Program-made: the position numbers and the translations under genes
Shown: one piece after another, positions 1-8,300 of the stretch
How positions within the stretch are numbered: position 1 is the stretch's first letter
How the letters are laid out: every line of letters starts with the position of its first letter
Notes under the pieces: generated by a model
What the model saw: the letters and a program-made list of their open reading frames with translations, nothing else
Databases searched by the model: none
Told to the model about the DNA's origin: nothing
DNA from: a virus
Reading direction: 5' to 3' (one strand)
Virus record (IMG/VR): IMGVR_UViG_3300036823_000134
Location: 1-52,176 of that record
Length of the DNA: 52,176 bases

Positions 1-127
1 GAGGCTCAATGCGGCTAAGTACGTACTTGACTTGATCAAGGGAAGCAAGGGCGCTAGCGGCGACCCGCTCTTGGACATGGTAAGGATGTTCCAGGAGACA
101 CAGGGCAAGAAGGCACGAGAGCAATAA
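1..127 (+). CDS. terS: Small terminase subunit, 3' fragment (redundant copy)
   Basis: This is the 3' end of the gene that is complete at 51750-52127. The first full codon is at base 2 and the TAA stop at 125-127. The encoded tail is identical to the C-terminal end of the full protein. It is a product of window opening and not a second gene or pseudogene. Confidence 0.85.
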   Translation, partial: RLNAAKYVLDLIKGSKGASGDPLLDMVRMFQETQGKKAREQ

Positions 128-161
128 CGATAAGGTAATGACGAAGGTAATGACGAAGGTA
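126..161 (+). repeat. 12-bp tandem repeat between terS and terL
   Basis: Three units stand in a row: a diverged AACGATAAGGTA followed by two ATGACGAAGGTA. The redundant right end (52127-52150) carries only the two perfect units. The array starts at the terS stop and ends 40 bp before terL, a place where packaging (pac/cos) signals are often found, but no function can be shown from sequence. Confidence 0.75.
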
Positions 162-168
162 ACCTAAG

Positions 169-182
169 CCGTGTGGGTTTTG
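169..182 (+). repeat. Dispersed 14-mer CCGTGTGGGTTTTG, copy 1
   Basis: Exact consensus copy lying 20 bp before the terL start codon. The same bases appear at 52158-52171 because of the end redundancy. Confidence 0.8.
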
Positions 183-201
183 AAGCGAGAGGAGGGTGCG
201 G

Positions 202-1659
202 GTGGACAAGTCAACGTTCTTCCACGAGATCGGATACCGCCCGCACCTTCAGCAGTTGTGGTTTCACACGTCTGAGGCGCGTTTTAGGGTGGCATGTTGC
301 GGACGTCGCTTTGGTAAGAGTACCATGGCGGCGCGTGACTTGGAGCCCGAATTGTTTCTGCCGGATAGAAGATTCTGGATTATCGGCCCTACTTACGATT
401 TGGGCGAGAAAGAGTTTAGAGTTGTCTGGGACGACCTGATGGTCAAGAAGGGCTTGGCTGCAGATAAGCGGATCAAGAAAAGCTACAGTAAAGCTCAGGG
501 GAACATGTTTATTGAGTTCCCGTGGCACACACGCTTGGAAGTCAGGTCTGCAGACCACCCGAGCAACCTTGTTGGAGAAGCACTCGATGGGGCCATTATT
601 TCCGAGGCGGCCAAGCAGAAGGAAGACACCTGGAAGCGCTACATTCGCCCCGCACTAAGCGACAAGCGGGGGTTTGCTACGTTTCCTACTACGCCTGAGG
701 GGTTCAATTGGCTGTACGACCTATGGCAGTTAGGTCAGGACCCTGACGAAAAGCTGTATGAAAGCTGGTGTTTTCCTAGCTGGGCGAACACAGCAATTTA
801 CCCCCAAGGGTTCAATGACCCTGAAATCCAAGATATGTATCGGACCACCTCGACTGAATGGTTCGACCAAGAGATCGGCGCAAAGTTTACGAGCTTTGTC
901 GGTAAGATTTACGCCGAGTTCGACGAAACCAGGCATGTGCAGAAGCTTGACTTTAACCCTTTGTGGCCGAACTACCTCGCCATTGACTGGGGATTTACAA
1001 ACCCTTCGGCTTGGATCGAGTTTCAAGTCACGCCTAATGACGAAGTACGTATCTGGCGAGAGCATTACCAGTCAGGCTGGACTGTAAGTCGGCACTGTGA
1101 ATATATGAAGACGCGCGAACAGCCGTCCGGTTACCATTTGGATTTGGCCTTTGGTGATAGTGCAGACCCTGCGGCCGCTGCTGATGTGTCTAACTTCCTT
1201 GTAGGATGCTGGACTGACCCGATGGCGAAGGATAATTGGCGCCAGGGAACCGATTTAGTCAAGTCGTTCCTGAGAAACCGCGACGGTGACGGAACAGAAC
1301 CCAGGTTCTTTGTCGACCATAAGTGCAAGCATGTTATCAAGGAGTTCAACAACTACAGGTCGAAGGAAGCCATTAAGGGCAACAACGTACCTGAGTTGGG
1401 CCAGAACGCACAGAACCACGCGATGGATGCAATCCGCTACGGGTTGATGCATGTCTTTGTACTAGGTGCGAACGTGCACTTGAGTGATGTGTACAATCAG
1501 AACGAGTTGTACGGGATTGCAGAAAGCAACTACCGAGAAGTAGTTGACGCTAATAACATAGGCAGCCCGGACAAATCATCTGGGGTGTCCTTGATGTCTC
1601 TTAACGACATGTCTGGATTCGGTGGGGATACTCTCTTCAACGCTGGGACGCGGTTCTGA
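202..1659 (+). CDS. terL: Terminase large subunit
   Basis: This is the ATP-driven packaging motor and headful/cos nuclease. The Walker A-like motif is GRRFGKST near residues 34-41. A Walker B-like region follows (hydrophobic run then SEAA, around residue 130). The C-terminal nuclease shows the expected acidic triad: DWGFTNPSAW near 260, FGDSADP near 315 and HAMDAIRYG near 405. Length (485 aa) is normal for the family. GTG at 202 is preferred over GTG at 196, because the GAGGAGG at 188-194 is then 7 nt away and not 1 nt. terS lies upstream across the window junction and the next gene overlaps by one base (TGATG). Confidence 0.95.
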   Translation: MDKSTFFHEIGYRPHLQQLWFHTSEARFRVACCGRRFGKSTMAARDLEPELFLPDRRFWIIGPTYDLGEKEFRVVWDDLMVKKGLAADKRIKKSYSKAQGNMFIEFPWHTRLEVRSADHPSNLVGEALDGAIISEAAKQKEDTWKRYIRPALSDKRGFATFPTTPEGFNWLYDLWQLGQDPDEKLYESWCFPSWANTAIYPQGFNDPEIQDMYRTTSTEWFDQEIGAKFTSFVGKIYAEFDETRHVQKLDFNPLWPNYLAIDWGFTNPSAWIEFQVTPNDEVRIWREHYQSGWTVSRHCEYMKTREQPSGYHLDLAFGDSADPAAAADVSNFLVGCWTDPMAKDNWRQGTDLVKSFLRNRDGDGTEPRFFVDHKCKHVIKEFNNYRSKEAIKGNNVPELGQNAQNHAMDAIRYGLMHVFVLGANVHLSDVYNQNELYGIAESNYREVVDANNIGSPDKSSGVSLMSLNDMSGFGGDTLFNAGTRF

Positions 1660-2342
1660 TGGCGCGCCATGTGAAGCCACATACGGTTAAAGCCCACACT
1701 GTGCAGGGCCACATGGTGAGTACACACACGGTTCGAGCGCATACTGTACCAGCACATTCCGTTGCGACGCACACGGTCAAGGCACATACTGTGAAGGGGC
1801 ATGAGGTTCCTGCTTCCTTCATTCCAACGTACGAAGTGCCAGCTTTTATTGTTCCCGCGCACACTGTGCGAGCTCATGTTGTTGCGGCGCACGAAGTTAA
1901 GGCTTACGTGCAGCCGGCACATATGGTACGTGCACATATGGTACGAGCTCACAGCGATCGCGCCCACTTTGTTCGGCAGCACACTGTTCGAGCGCACACC
2001 ACTAAGCTTGGCACGTTCGTCTCAGCGTATGTGGAATCTGGCCATATGGTCAGTGCGCATATGGTCCGCGCACATATGGTTCGTGCTCACATGGTCAGAA
2101 CACATATAGTGCGTGCACACTTCGAACCTGCACACCGCGTTCCTGCATTCCGTGTGTCGGAGCATAAAGTTCAGGCACATACTGTTAAGGCACATACTAT
2201 ACCCGCACACTTTGTTAGCACTTACAGTGTTCCTGCGCATACTGTACGCGCACACACAGTTGCAGCACACACTGTCCGAGCATTTACCGTTCCTGCACAC
2301 TTTGTACCTTCTTACTTCGTTGCAGCATACACGACCAAGTGA
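1659..2342 (+). CDS. His-rich pentapeptide-repeat protein of unknown function
   Basis: The 227 residues are almost entirely a five-residue repeat with consensus A-H-T-V-R. Position 2 is His, Tyr or Phe, position 4 is nearly always Val, and position 5 is Arg, Lys or Pro. There are about 44 units, and His makes up roughly a fifth of the protein. The DNA shows the matching 15-bp periodicity, with several nearly identical GCACATATGGTACGT units around 1917-2100. No signal peptide or membrane segment is visible. Period five recalls pentapeptide-repeat beta-helices, but the usual A(N/D)LXX pattern is absent. It sits between terL and portal, so it may be a virion or packaging protein. Function is unknown. 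The start overlaps the terL stop. Confidence 0.85.
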   Translation: MARHVKPHTVKAHTVQGHMVSTHTVRAHTVPAHSVATHTVKAHTVKGHEVPASFIPTYEVPAFIVPAHTVRAHVVAAHEVKAYVQPAHMVRAHMVRAHSDRAHFVRQHTVRAHTTKLGTFVSAYVESGHMVSAHMVRAHMVRAHMVRTHIVRAHFEPAHRVPAFRVSEHKVQAHTVKAHTIPAHFVSTYSVPAHTVRAHTVAAHTVRAFTVPAHFVPSYFVAAYTTK

Positions 2343-2354
2343 GGATTCGACATA

Positions 2355-2588
2355 ATGGCATTTACTGCTAAGATGGCTATCTGGGACATGGCAGACGCTG
2401 GAGATAACCAGACGCGTCTTCGATTCAATGCACCTTACAACGACAAGGACGGCAATAGGATCAACGAGGAGTGGGCTAAGTATACTCCTGCTCTAAACCT
2501 CGACATGACCGTAATGAACGAAGTTGTTGAAGCTCAGGCACTGGAGATCGGCGACTCGTTCACGGTTAGGTTCGACAAGGAGAACTGA
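2355..2588 (+). CDS. Small late protein, unknown
   Basis: 77 residues, acidic and probably globular, with no recognised domain. The ATG at 2355 follows the repeat protein by 12 bp and the stop overlaps the next start (TGATG at 2586-2590), so it is translationally coupled within the head operon. Family unknown. Position suggests a head-associated or packaging accessory role, but this is only inference. Confidence 0.7.
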   Translation: MAFTAKMAIWDMADAGDNQTRLRFNAPYNDKDGNRINEEWAKYTPALNLDMTVMNEVVEAQALEIGDSFTVRFDKEN

Positions 2589-2689
2589 TGCCTTGGTGGG
2601 CCTGGCTGTTGATAGGACTTTTCGGTGGAGCTGGAATAGTCCTCGCAATTATGTATAAGGGTCTGATAGATTTGCAGAGGAGGCTCTAG
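2588..2689 (+). CDS. 33-residue single-span membrane protein
   Basis: A short ORF beginning MPWWAWLLIGLFGGAG. One hydrophobic helix covers about residues 3-23 and a basic tail follows, ending in QRRL. It is tightly packed: the ATG overlaps the previous TGA and its TAG overlaps the next GTG start (2687-2691). A GAGGAGG just before its stop is the ribosome site of the next gene. Real coding is supported by the overlaps. Function is unknown. Confidence 0.6.
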   Translation: MPWWAWLLIGLFGGAGIVLAIMYKGLIDLQRRL

Positions 2690-2916
2690 TGCCACTCATT
2701 ACCGCAGCTTCAGCGAACTGGAAGAAGAGGCGCACGCTCACGTACGTTGACGTCAACGGCAAGACACATAACGTCGTACAGACTGCAGCACCTTCCGCTG
2801 GCGCTGCTACATTCCGGATCGCAGAGCGTCTGGGCACGACAGCTCGTGTGCTCACTGGCATTGCTTCGGCAACGACTCTCGCCAGTACCAACGCTTACCA
2901 GCTGAGGCAGGACTAA
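2689..2916 (+). CDS. Small late protein, unknown
   Basis: 75 residues with a GTG start 7 nt after GAGGAGG, ending in a TAATG overlap with portal. The N-terminal half is basic (NWKKRRTLTY) and the rest is Ala/Thr-rich. No family recognised. Its position directly before portal suggests a head gene. Confidence 0.7.
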   Translation: MPLITAASANWKKRRTLTYVDVNGKTHNVVQTAAPSAGAATFRIAERLGTTARVLTGIASATTLASTNAYQLRQD

Positions 2917-4499
2917 TGACTAACGCTCGTGTGGGTTTTGTGCGAAGCATTGCAGGAACCGGTCTGCGCAAACCGACTACGAGCGTTGAGTTGCGTTCTC
3001 TGACTGAAGCACTTGCGAGCAAAGATATTATCGATATCGATCCTGATACCGGTGCTATCCTTACGACAGAGCGAATTAGTCTTGCCGAGCCGAAGAGCAA
3101 GCCGAATCTGTCTGAACTTGGTTCTGTTAGCCCTTCTCCGTTTACTGCATGGCTTCGACGTGAATACAACCCCGAACTTCGAGATCTTCAGGGGCTTCGC
3201 AAGTTCGACGAAATGTGGCGATCGGACTCAACTGTACGTGGCACTGTACGCGCGATGATGACACCTATTCTGACTGCTCGCTGGTTTATCAAGCCTGCGA
3301 GCGATTCAGCGCAGGATAAGAAGATTGCCGACTTCGTCTATTGGAACTTGACGGAGGGTATGACAATCTCGTGGGCGCAGATTGTCTATGAGGCACTCCT
3401 GATGCTGAAGTACGGCTACTACATGTTTGAGAAGGTTTACACGTCTTCGAAGTCGACACCGTTTGGCACTCGTACATGTTGGCAGAAGTTTGCTCCTCGA
3501 CACCCAATGGATGTTGTTGAATGGCACTGGGATGGAAACGGCGGACCTGAGTCCGTCGATGTTTACAACCCGGTACAGCTCACATCTGGCGGTGTCGATA
3601 ACACGACGAAGAATATTCCAATCGACAAGTTGGCAGTATTCACGTTCGATAAGGAAGCTGGAGACATGACAGGTGTCTCGCTTCTTCGTTCAGCATATAA
3701 GCCTTGGTACTACAAGACGCAACTGGAGAAGATCGATGCTATCCAGAAAGAGCGTCACGGCATCGGTGTCCCGATCATTACGTTGCCTATCGGGTTCAAC
3801 AACGACGACAAGAGTCTTGCGGAAGCAATTGGACGTAACCTGCGAACCAATGAACGTGCGCATATCGTTCTTCCGCCTGGTTGGACAATCGAGTTTGCGA
3901 AGCTCGAAGGTCAGCTAACCGATGCTCTGAAGTCAATTGAGTACCACTCTACCGAGATCGCTAAGAATATCCTCGCGACGTTCATCGAGAACCGTGCAGG
4001 CTCTCCCGATGCTAGTCAGGACCTATTCTTGAAGTCCTGCCGGTACGTAGCTGCGGTGGTTGAACAAGTGTTCAACATTTACTGCATCCCGCAGCTAGTG
4101 AATTTCAACTGGTTGGGGATCAAGAGGTTTCCGCAGCTGAAGGCTCGACGTATTGGCGAAGTCATCGACCAGCGCACGTTCAGTTTTGGTGTTAGGAACA
4201 TGGTAGGCGCTGGAATCATTCGGCCAGACGATCCGCTAGAGGAACTGGTCCGCGATGAGATGGATCTGACTCCGATTGATGAAGAAACACTTCGTATGGT
4301 TGCTGCTAACTACAACCGGAACGAAGAACCAGTTCCTCCGCAGGAAGATCCCTCCAAGGGAGTTCCTCCAGGAAATCAGAACGCCGGACCTCCGACGGCG
4401 CCTACTCCGTCACCGGCTCAGCTACCTCGACAATCAGCCAAGCCGCCAGTGAATGCTGGCAACAAGAGTATTGGTACCGACAGGAGTGGTGGAAAGTGA
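2916..4499 (+). CDS. Portal protein (DUF935 / Mu gp29-like)
   Basis: The dodecameric portal through which DNA enters the head. The 527 residues show the family layout: a charged N-terminal arm, an alpha/beta core with a WRSDSTVRGTVRAMM-type helix near residue 100, a GDMTGVSLLR segment near 250, an IAKNILATFIENRAG stretch near 350, and a Pro-rich, disordered C-terminus (about 470-527). The order terL-portal-head proteins supports the call. The 14-mer repeat overlaps codons 4-8 (ARVGF). The next gene overlaps by GTGA. Confidence 0.85.
   Translation: MTNARVGFVRSIAGTGLRKPTTSVELRSLTEALASKDIIDIDPDTGAILTTERISLAEPKSKPNLSELGSVSPSPFTAWLRREYNPELRDLQGLRKFDEMWRSDSTVRGTVRAMMTPILTARWFIKPASDSAQDKKIADFVYWNLTEGMTISWAQIVYEALLMLKYGYYMFEKVYTSSKSTPFGTRTCWQKFAPRHPMDVVEWHWDGNGGPESVDVYNPVQLTSGGVDNTTKNIPIDKLAVFTFDKEAGDMTGVSLLRSAYKPWYYKTQLEKIDAIQKERHGIGVPIITLPIGFNNDDKSLAEAIGRNLRTNERAHIVLPPGWTIEFAKLEGQLTDALKSIEYHSTEIAKNILATFIENRAGSPDASQDLFLKSCRYVAAVVEQVFNIYCIPQLVNFNWLGIKRFPQLKARRIGEVIDQRTFSFGVRNMVGAGIIRPDDPLEELVRDEMDLTPIDEETLRMVAANYNRNEEPVPPQEDPSKGVPPGNQNAGPPTAPTPSPAQLPRQSAKPPVNAGNKSIGTDRSGGK
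2927..2940 (+). repeat. Dispersed 14-mer, copy 2 (TCGTGTGGGTTTTG)
   Basis: One mismatch to the consensus at the first base. It lies inside the portal gene 11 bp after the A of the start codon. Confidence 0.75.
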
Positions 4500-5359
4500 C
4501 GGCTCTCTTCGAGTTGGGGCGGCAAGATTTCCTTGCTGGGGCGATCGCTGCCGCTTCCGACACACTACGTGTAGCGCTGCTGAACCTGTCTACAGGCGCG
4601 GCGGGTGCTAAGTCGATCTCAGGCGCAACCAACGCTACTCCTATTGTTGTTACGACGACTTCAGCGCATGGCTTCGCCAATGGTGACGTCGTCTACATCG
4701 ATGGTGTTGCAGGCAACGTTGCAACGAATGGCATCTGGACTATCTCTAGTGCTTCTGGTTCGAACTTCACACTGGTCGATCCTGTAACAGGTGCACAGCC
4801 TGTGGTGGGCTCAGGTGCATACACTTCAGGTGGCGTTGCTGTAAATCTGGGTCCGTCGATCAGCTTCTGGAGTTCGTACTCTGCACTGCTAGTAGGAACG
4901 GCGGGTGCTTTGGCATCAGTCACTACTACACAGGGCGTACTAGATGCTTCAGACCAGACCTACACCAACGTTAGCGGCTCGCAAGTGCAGGCGATTGGTA
5001 TCTACAAAGATACTGGTACGGCAGGCACTTCCAGGATGATCGCGCTGATCGCAGGCAAGTTCGTTGTGACGTGCGATACTCAGGCCGCTTCTTCGGCGAC
5101 GACGATTGCTGTCGAACCACTGAAGGCAGGGATCCCGAGTGGAACAACGCTTGTCTTTTCCAACGGTGCTTCGGCCACTACGTCCGCCGCTGCGAATGCT
5201 GGTGACCGATCGCTCACTGTTTCGGCGCTGGTTGCAACTGTCTCTGCAGGGAGTCGTGCTCTCGCTCCTGCGACGGGTTCTGGTCTTCCTGTCACACCAA
5301 ACGGCGGCAACATCACAATCCAGTGGGACAACGGTCCGAACAAGATCTTCAAGCTCTGA
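4496..5359 (+). CDS. Putative head decoration or structural protein
   Basis: 287 residues, rich in Ala, Ser, Thr and Gly, with no membrane segment. Residues about 45-100 resemble the small beta domain often found in phage structural proteins (HGFANGDVVYIDGV, then NGIWTISSAS and FTLVDPVTG). The C-terminal third (GTTLVFSNGASATT and following) is a second beta-rich segment. The GTG start overlaps the portal stop. It is probably a virion component, but the exact role is unknown. Confidence 0.65.
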   Translation: MTALFELGRQDFLAGAIAAASDTLRVALLNLSTGAAGAKSISGATNATPIVVTTTSAHGFANGDVVYIDGVAGNVATNGIWTISSASGSNFTLVDPVTGAQPVVGSGAYTSGGVAVNLGPSISFWSSYSALLVGTAGALASVTTTQGVLDASDQTYTNVSGSQVQAIGIYKDTGTAGTSRMIALIAGKFVVTCDTQAASSATTIAVEPLKAGIPSGTTLVFSNGASATTSAAANAGDRSLTVSALVATVSAGSRALAPATGSGLPVTPNGGNITIQWDNGPNKIFKL

Positions 5360-5372
5360 CTGAGGCGGCGAA

Positions 5373-8300
5373 GTGGTCGCGATCGACTGGGTAGTCCCTT
5401 GGGACTATGTTCAGGGTGTGGACACCTTTCCTAAGACGGTGTCCATACCTTCTGCGCTAGTAGGACACAAGTTGTTCTTCCTGGCTGCAGGTTTCGCGAT
5501 TGCTGATGCTTCAAGCTTTACACGACTTGACGCTTATCCTGGTCACGGCAATCAAGATGTTGGAATTTCAGAACTAGTAGCTGCTGGTGGTGAGACGTCA
5601 GTCACCTTCAGTCTTAATGGTAGTGGCGCAAGTTGCTCAGGTGTTATCTTTAGTGTAGGCTCTGGGACTTCGTTTGTGGCGTTTAGTAATAACGATGGTG
5701 GTGCTACAGTTGATGTCACAACCGACTTCCAGATCACTCCGACAACAGATCTTACTGCCACAGGTGATAGTATTCTACTATCTGTCGCATCGGTGAGTTC
5801 GGCTTCCGCCTTCTCGACAGCTAACAGACTTAGGCAGCATGGACCGTACGCCAGGATTCTGCGAGAAGGCGGAAACCAAAGCTTTAGCAGTGAAAAGTTA
5901 ATCTTCCAATGTGCTATTGCTGATGTCAATGCTACAACTAGTTATCCCAGGTCACTTGCTGCAGGTCATTGGCGTGCGACTACCGACTGGCTTGCATCAG
6001 GTGACTGTTTTATCACTCAGGCACTTCTTACTGATACTAGTGGCGTGCCCACAGTATCAGTAGCACCTAATGCGATTGTAGAGGAAAACAGTCTTCCAGG
6101 TACAGACAATGGTAACTACTTCCTGGGAATAGCTGGCACATCACCCAACGTTTCTGGATATACTGATAAGTGTACTTACCAGGCAGGCGATACGGTTAAC
6201 TTCCAAGTCTTCACCGAAGACACCGGAACAGGTCAAGTAGAGATCTATCGTCGAGGTTTTTACAGTCGTCAGTCCTTTGGTGCACGCAGTGTGCTAGGCA
6301 ACCAGGACGGTTATCTAACAGTAACTCCTACAGTGCAGCCTGCACCTACGTTTGATAGTACTACAGGTATGAACTCCTGTGCATGGACAACTAATGCAAG
6401 CTGGACCATACCTTCAGATACGCCTTCAGGTCTATACTATGTCGTTTATCGACGTACAGATATGACAGCTGCAGCATCAGGACACTTTATCGTTAGGCCT
6501 AGTAGTTTTGCAGATAAGTTCGTTTACCTGATCAGTGATGCAACGCACCAGATGTACAATCTCTGGAGTGATCCTGGTGACTTTGGGCCGCGCGATATTG
6601 GCGGCGTATATTCAACTAACTCGCACGACGTATATCAGGCCGGCACGGATCTTGCATTTTCGCAGTTTACAAATCGAGGTTATCAAGTATCGTTTGATCG
6701 ACCATATACTACGCAGTCTAATAATGATACTACGTATATCAACGACGTATGTGTAGGACAGATCTGCTTCTTCGAAGCGCAGGGCTACGATATAGTCTAC
6801 GCATCCGATATGGATTGCATGACTGACGAGCACGTCTTCGACGATGCCAAGGCTATCATCTTTGGCGGACACCATGAATATGTCCATGAGAAGATGTACA
6901 ATGCTTATCGCAACGCTCAGGCTAACGGTGTAGACTTTGCCGATCTTTCTAGTAATACAGCACTCTGGCGTATAGGATTTGATCCGGCAGACACAAGTTT
7001 TCGTAACCCTTTCTGCTACAAGGATACGGGTACTATCACAACAGGTGCAGGTTTCACAGGCGATGGATTTACTCCTGCTGGCGTACTCGACACTGACTGG
7101 ACAGGTACTTGGCGAGATTCACGTTCACTAAATCCCGACATACGACGTGAGAACGAACTGTTCGGACAGATCTTTGTAGCTTCAGGTCCTGCACTGCAGG
7201 TAGCGCAGATCGATCAAGCGTTCCAGAATTCGCCTGTCTGGCGTAACTCTTCTGACATCCTTGCCTTAGGTCCGAGTGCTACTTATTCTAGTACAACGAA
7301 TATGGAAGGATTCGAGCTAGAAAGTCGCGACGGTTCTCTGGGTGAACCTACTAACATAGTTGATCTTTGGCGGCACTTGTACACAGGTCTTCACTTCCTG
7401 ACTAATGATGATGGTTCTACGTACAATGATATAGGCGATCTAGAACTTGGCTGGACACTGCACCGTGTTGATAGTACTGAAGCAAATGGCATTCCTGCAC
7501 CATTCGTCTTCAACGGTGGCGCTTGGCGTTGTACGTGGAGTTTAACGCTGTGGCAGTCAGGAAGGCCTTCTGGGTCTGTTACTGACCTGAATATGCAAAA
7601 TGCGTTCTTGTCTATATTCAATGATATAGGCATGGTTCCTGTTACTCTTCAGTCAATGAAGCCTGGTGAAGATCCTGACGTTACAGATCCCAGTATCGGT
7701 GCTCCTGGTCCAGGTAGAGCTGACGTAGCAAAGGCGTACGGACTATCTGTACCTGATCAGACTATTAATGCGGTAGGTATCTCAAGCTCCGAATCGTTCG
7801 AGAATGTCACTGTCGCGTCTGGCTCGACGAGCCTAACTCCCAGAGGCGTGATTAGTGATGAACGATTCGGAACCGGTACCCTGACTACAAGTGTTACCGT
7901 ACCTCCAGTAGGGATTGTTTCTTCTGGCTCCGTAGGCAACGCTACCTGCACTAGTGTAGTCTTCGTCGAGACTCAAGGAATTCCTTCAGCGGCAGCACTT
8001 GGTAGTCAGGGTACCGCACTATCTACGTCTGTGACACCTCCAGGCTTGAACTTTTCTGGTTATCCGGGCGCTGCGGAGGTTGTGCCTATAATTTCCTCCA
8101 CAAGTGTTTCGACAGGTGAACTAGTAAGTTCTGCCGATTCTGTATTTGGTGTAAACACCATATCACCGGCAGGAGTGAAGAGTAGTGAAGAGTTTGGCGC
8201 GTCACAGACAACAACCCAGAGTTTCATTCAACCATCAGGATCGACATCCAGTGAACAAACTGGATCTCCAACACGCTCAACCACTACAGGAATCCTTCCC

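Larger units (their letters stand above)
1..187. repeat. Left copy of the terminal redundancy
   Basis: Bases 1-187 recur at 52001-52176. They match apart from 11 bp present only here (127-137), within the 12-bp tandem array between terS and terL. The break lies inside terS, so this looks like the overlap of a circularly permuted or circular assembly and not a true packaging end. The real genome is about 52.0 kb. One copy should be removed before genes are counted. Confidence 0.9.

Noticed and set aside
2022-2300. Minus-strand ORF opposite the repeat protein
   Set aside because: It is the complement of the 15-bp repeat and therefore open by chance; the + frame is coupled to terL.
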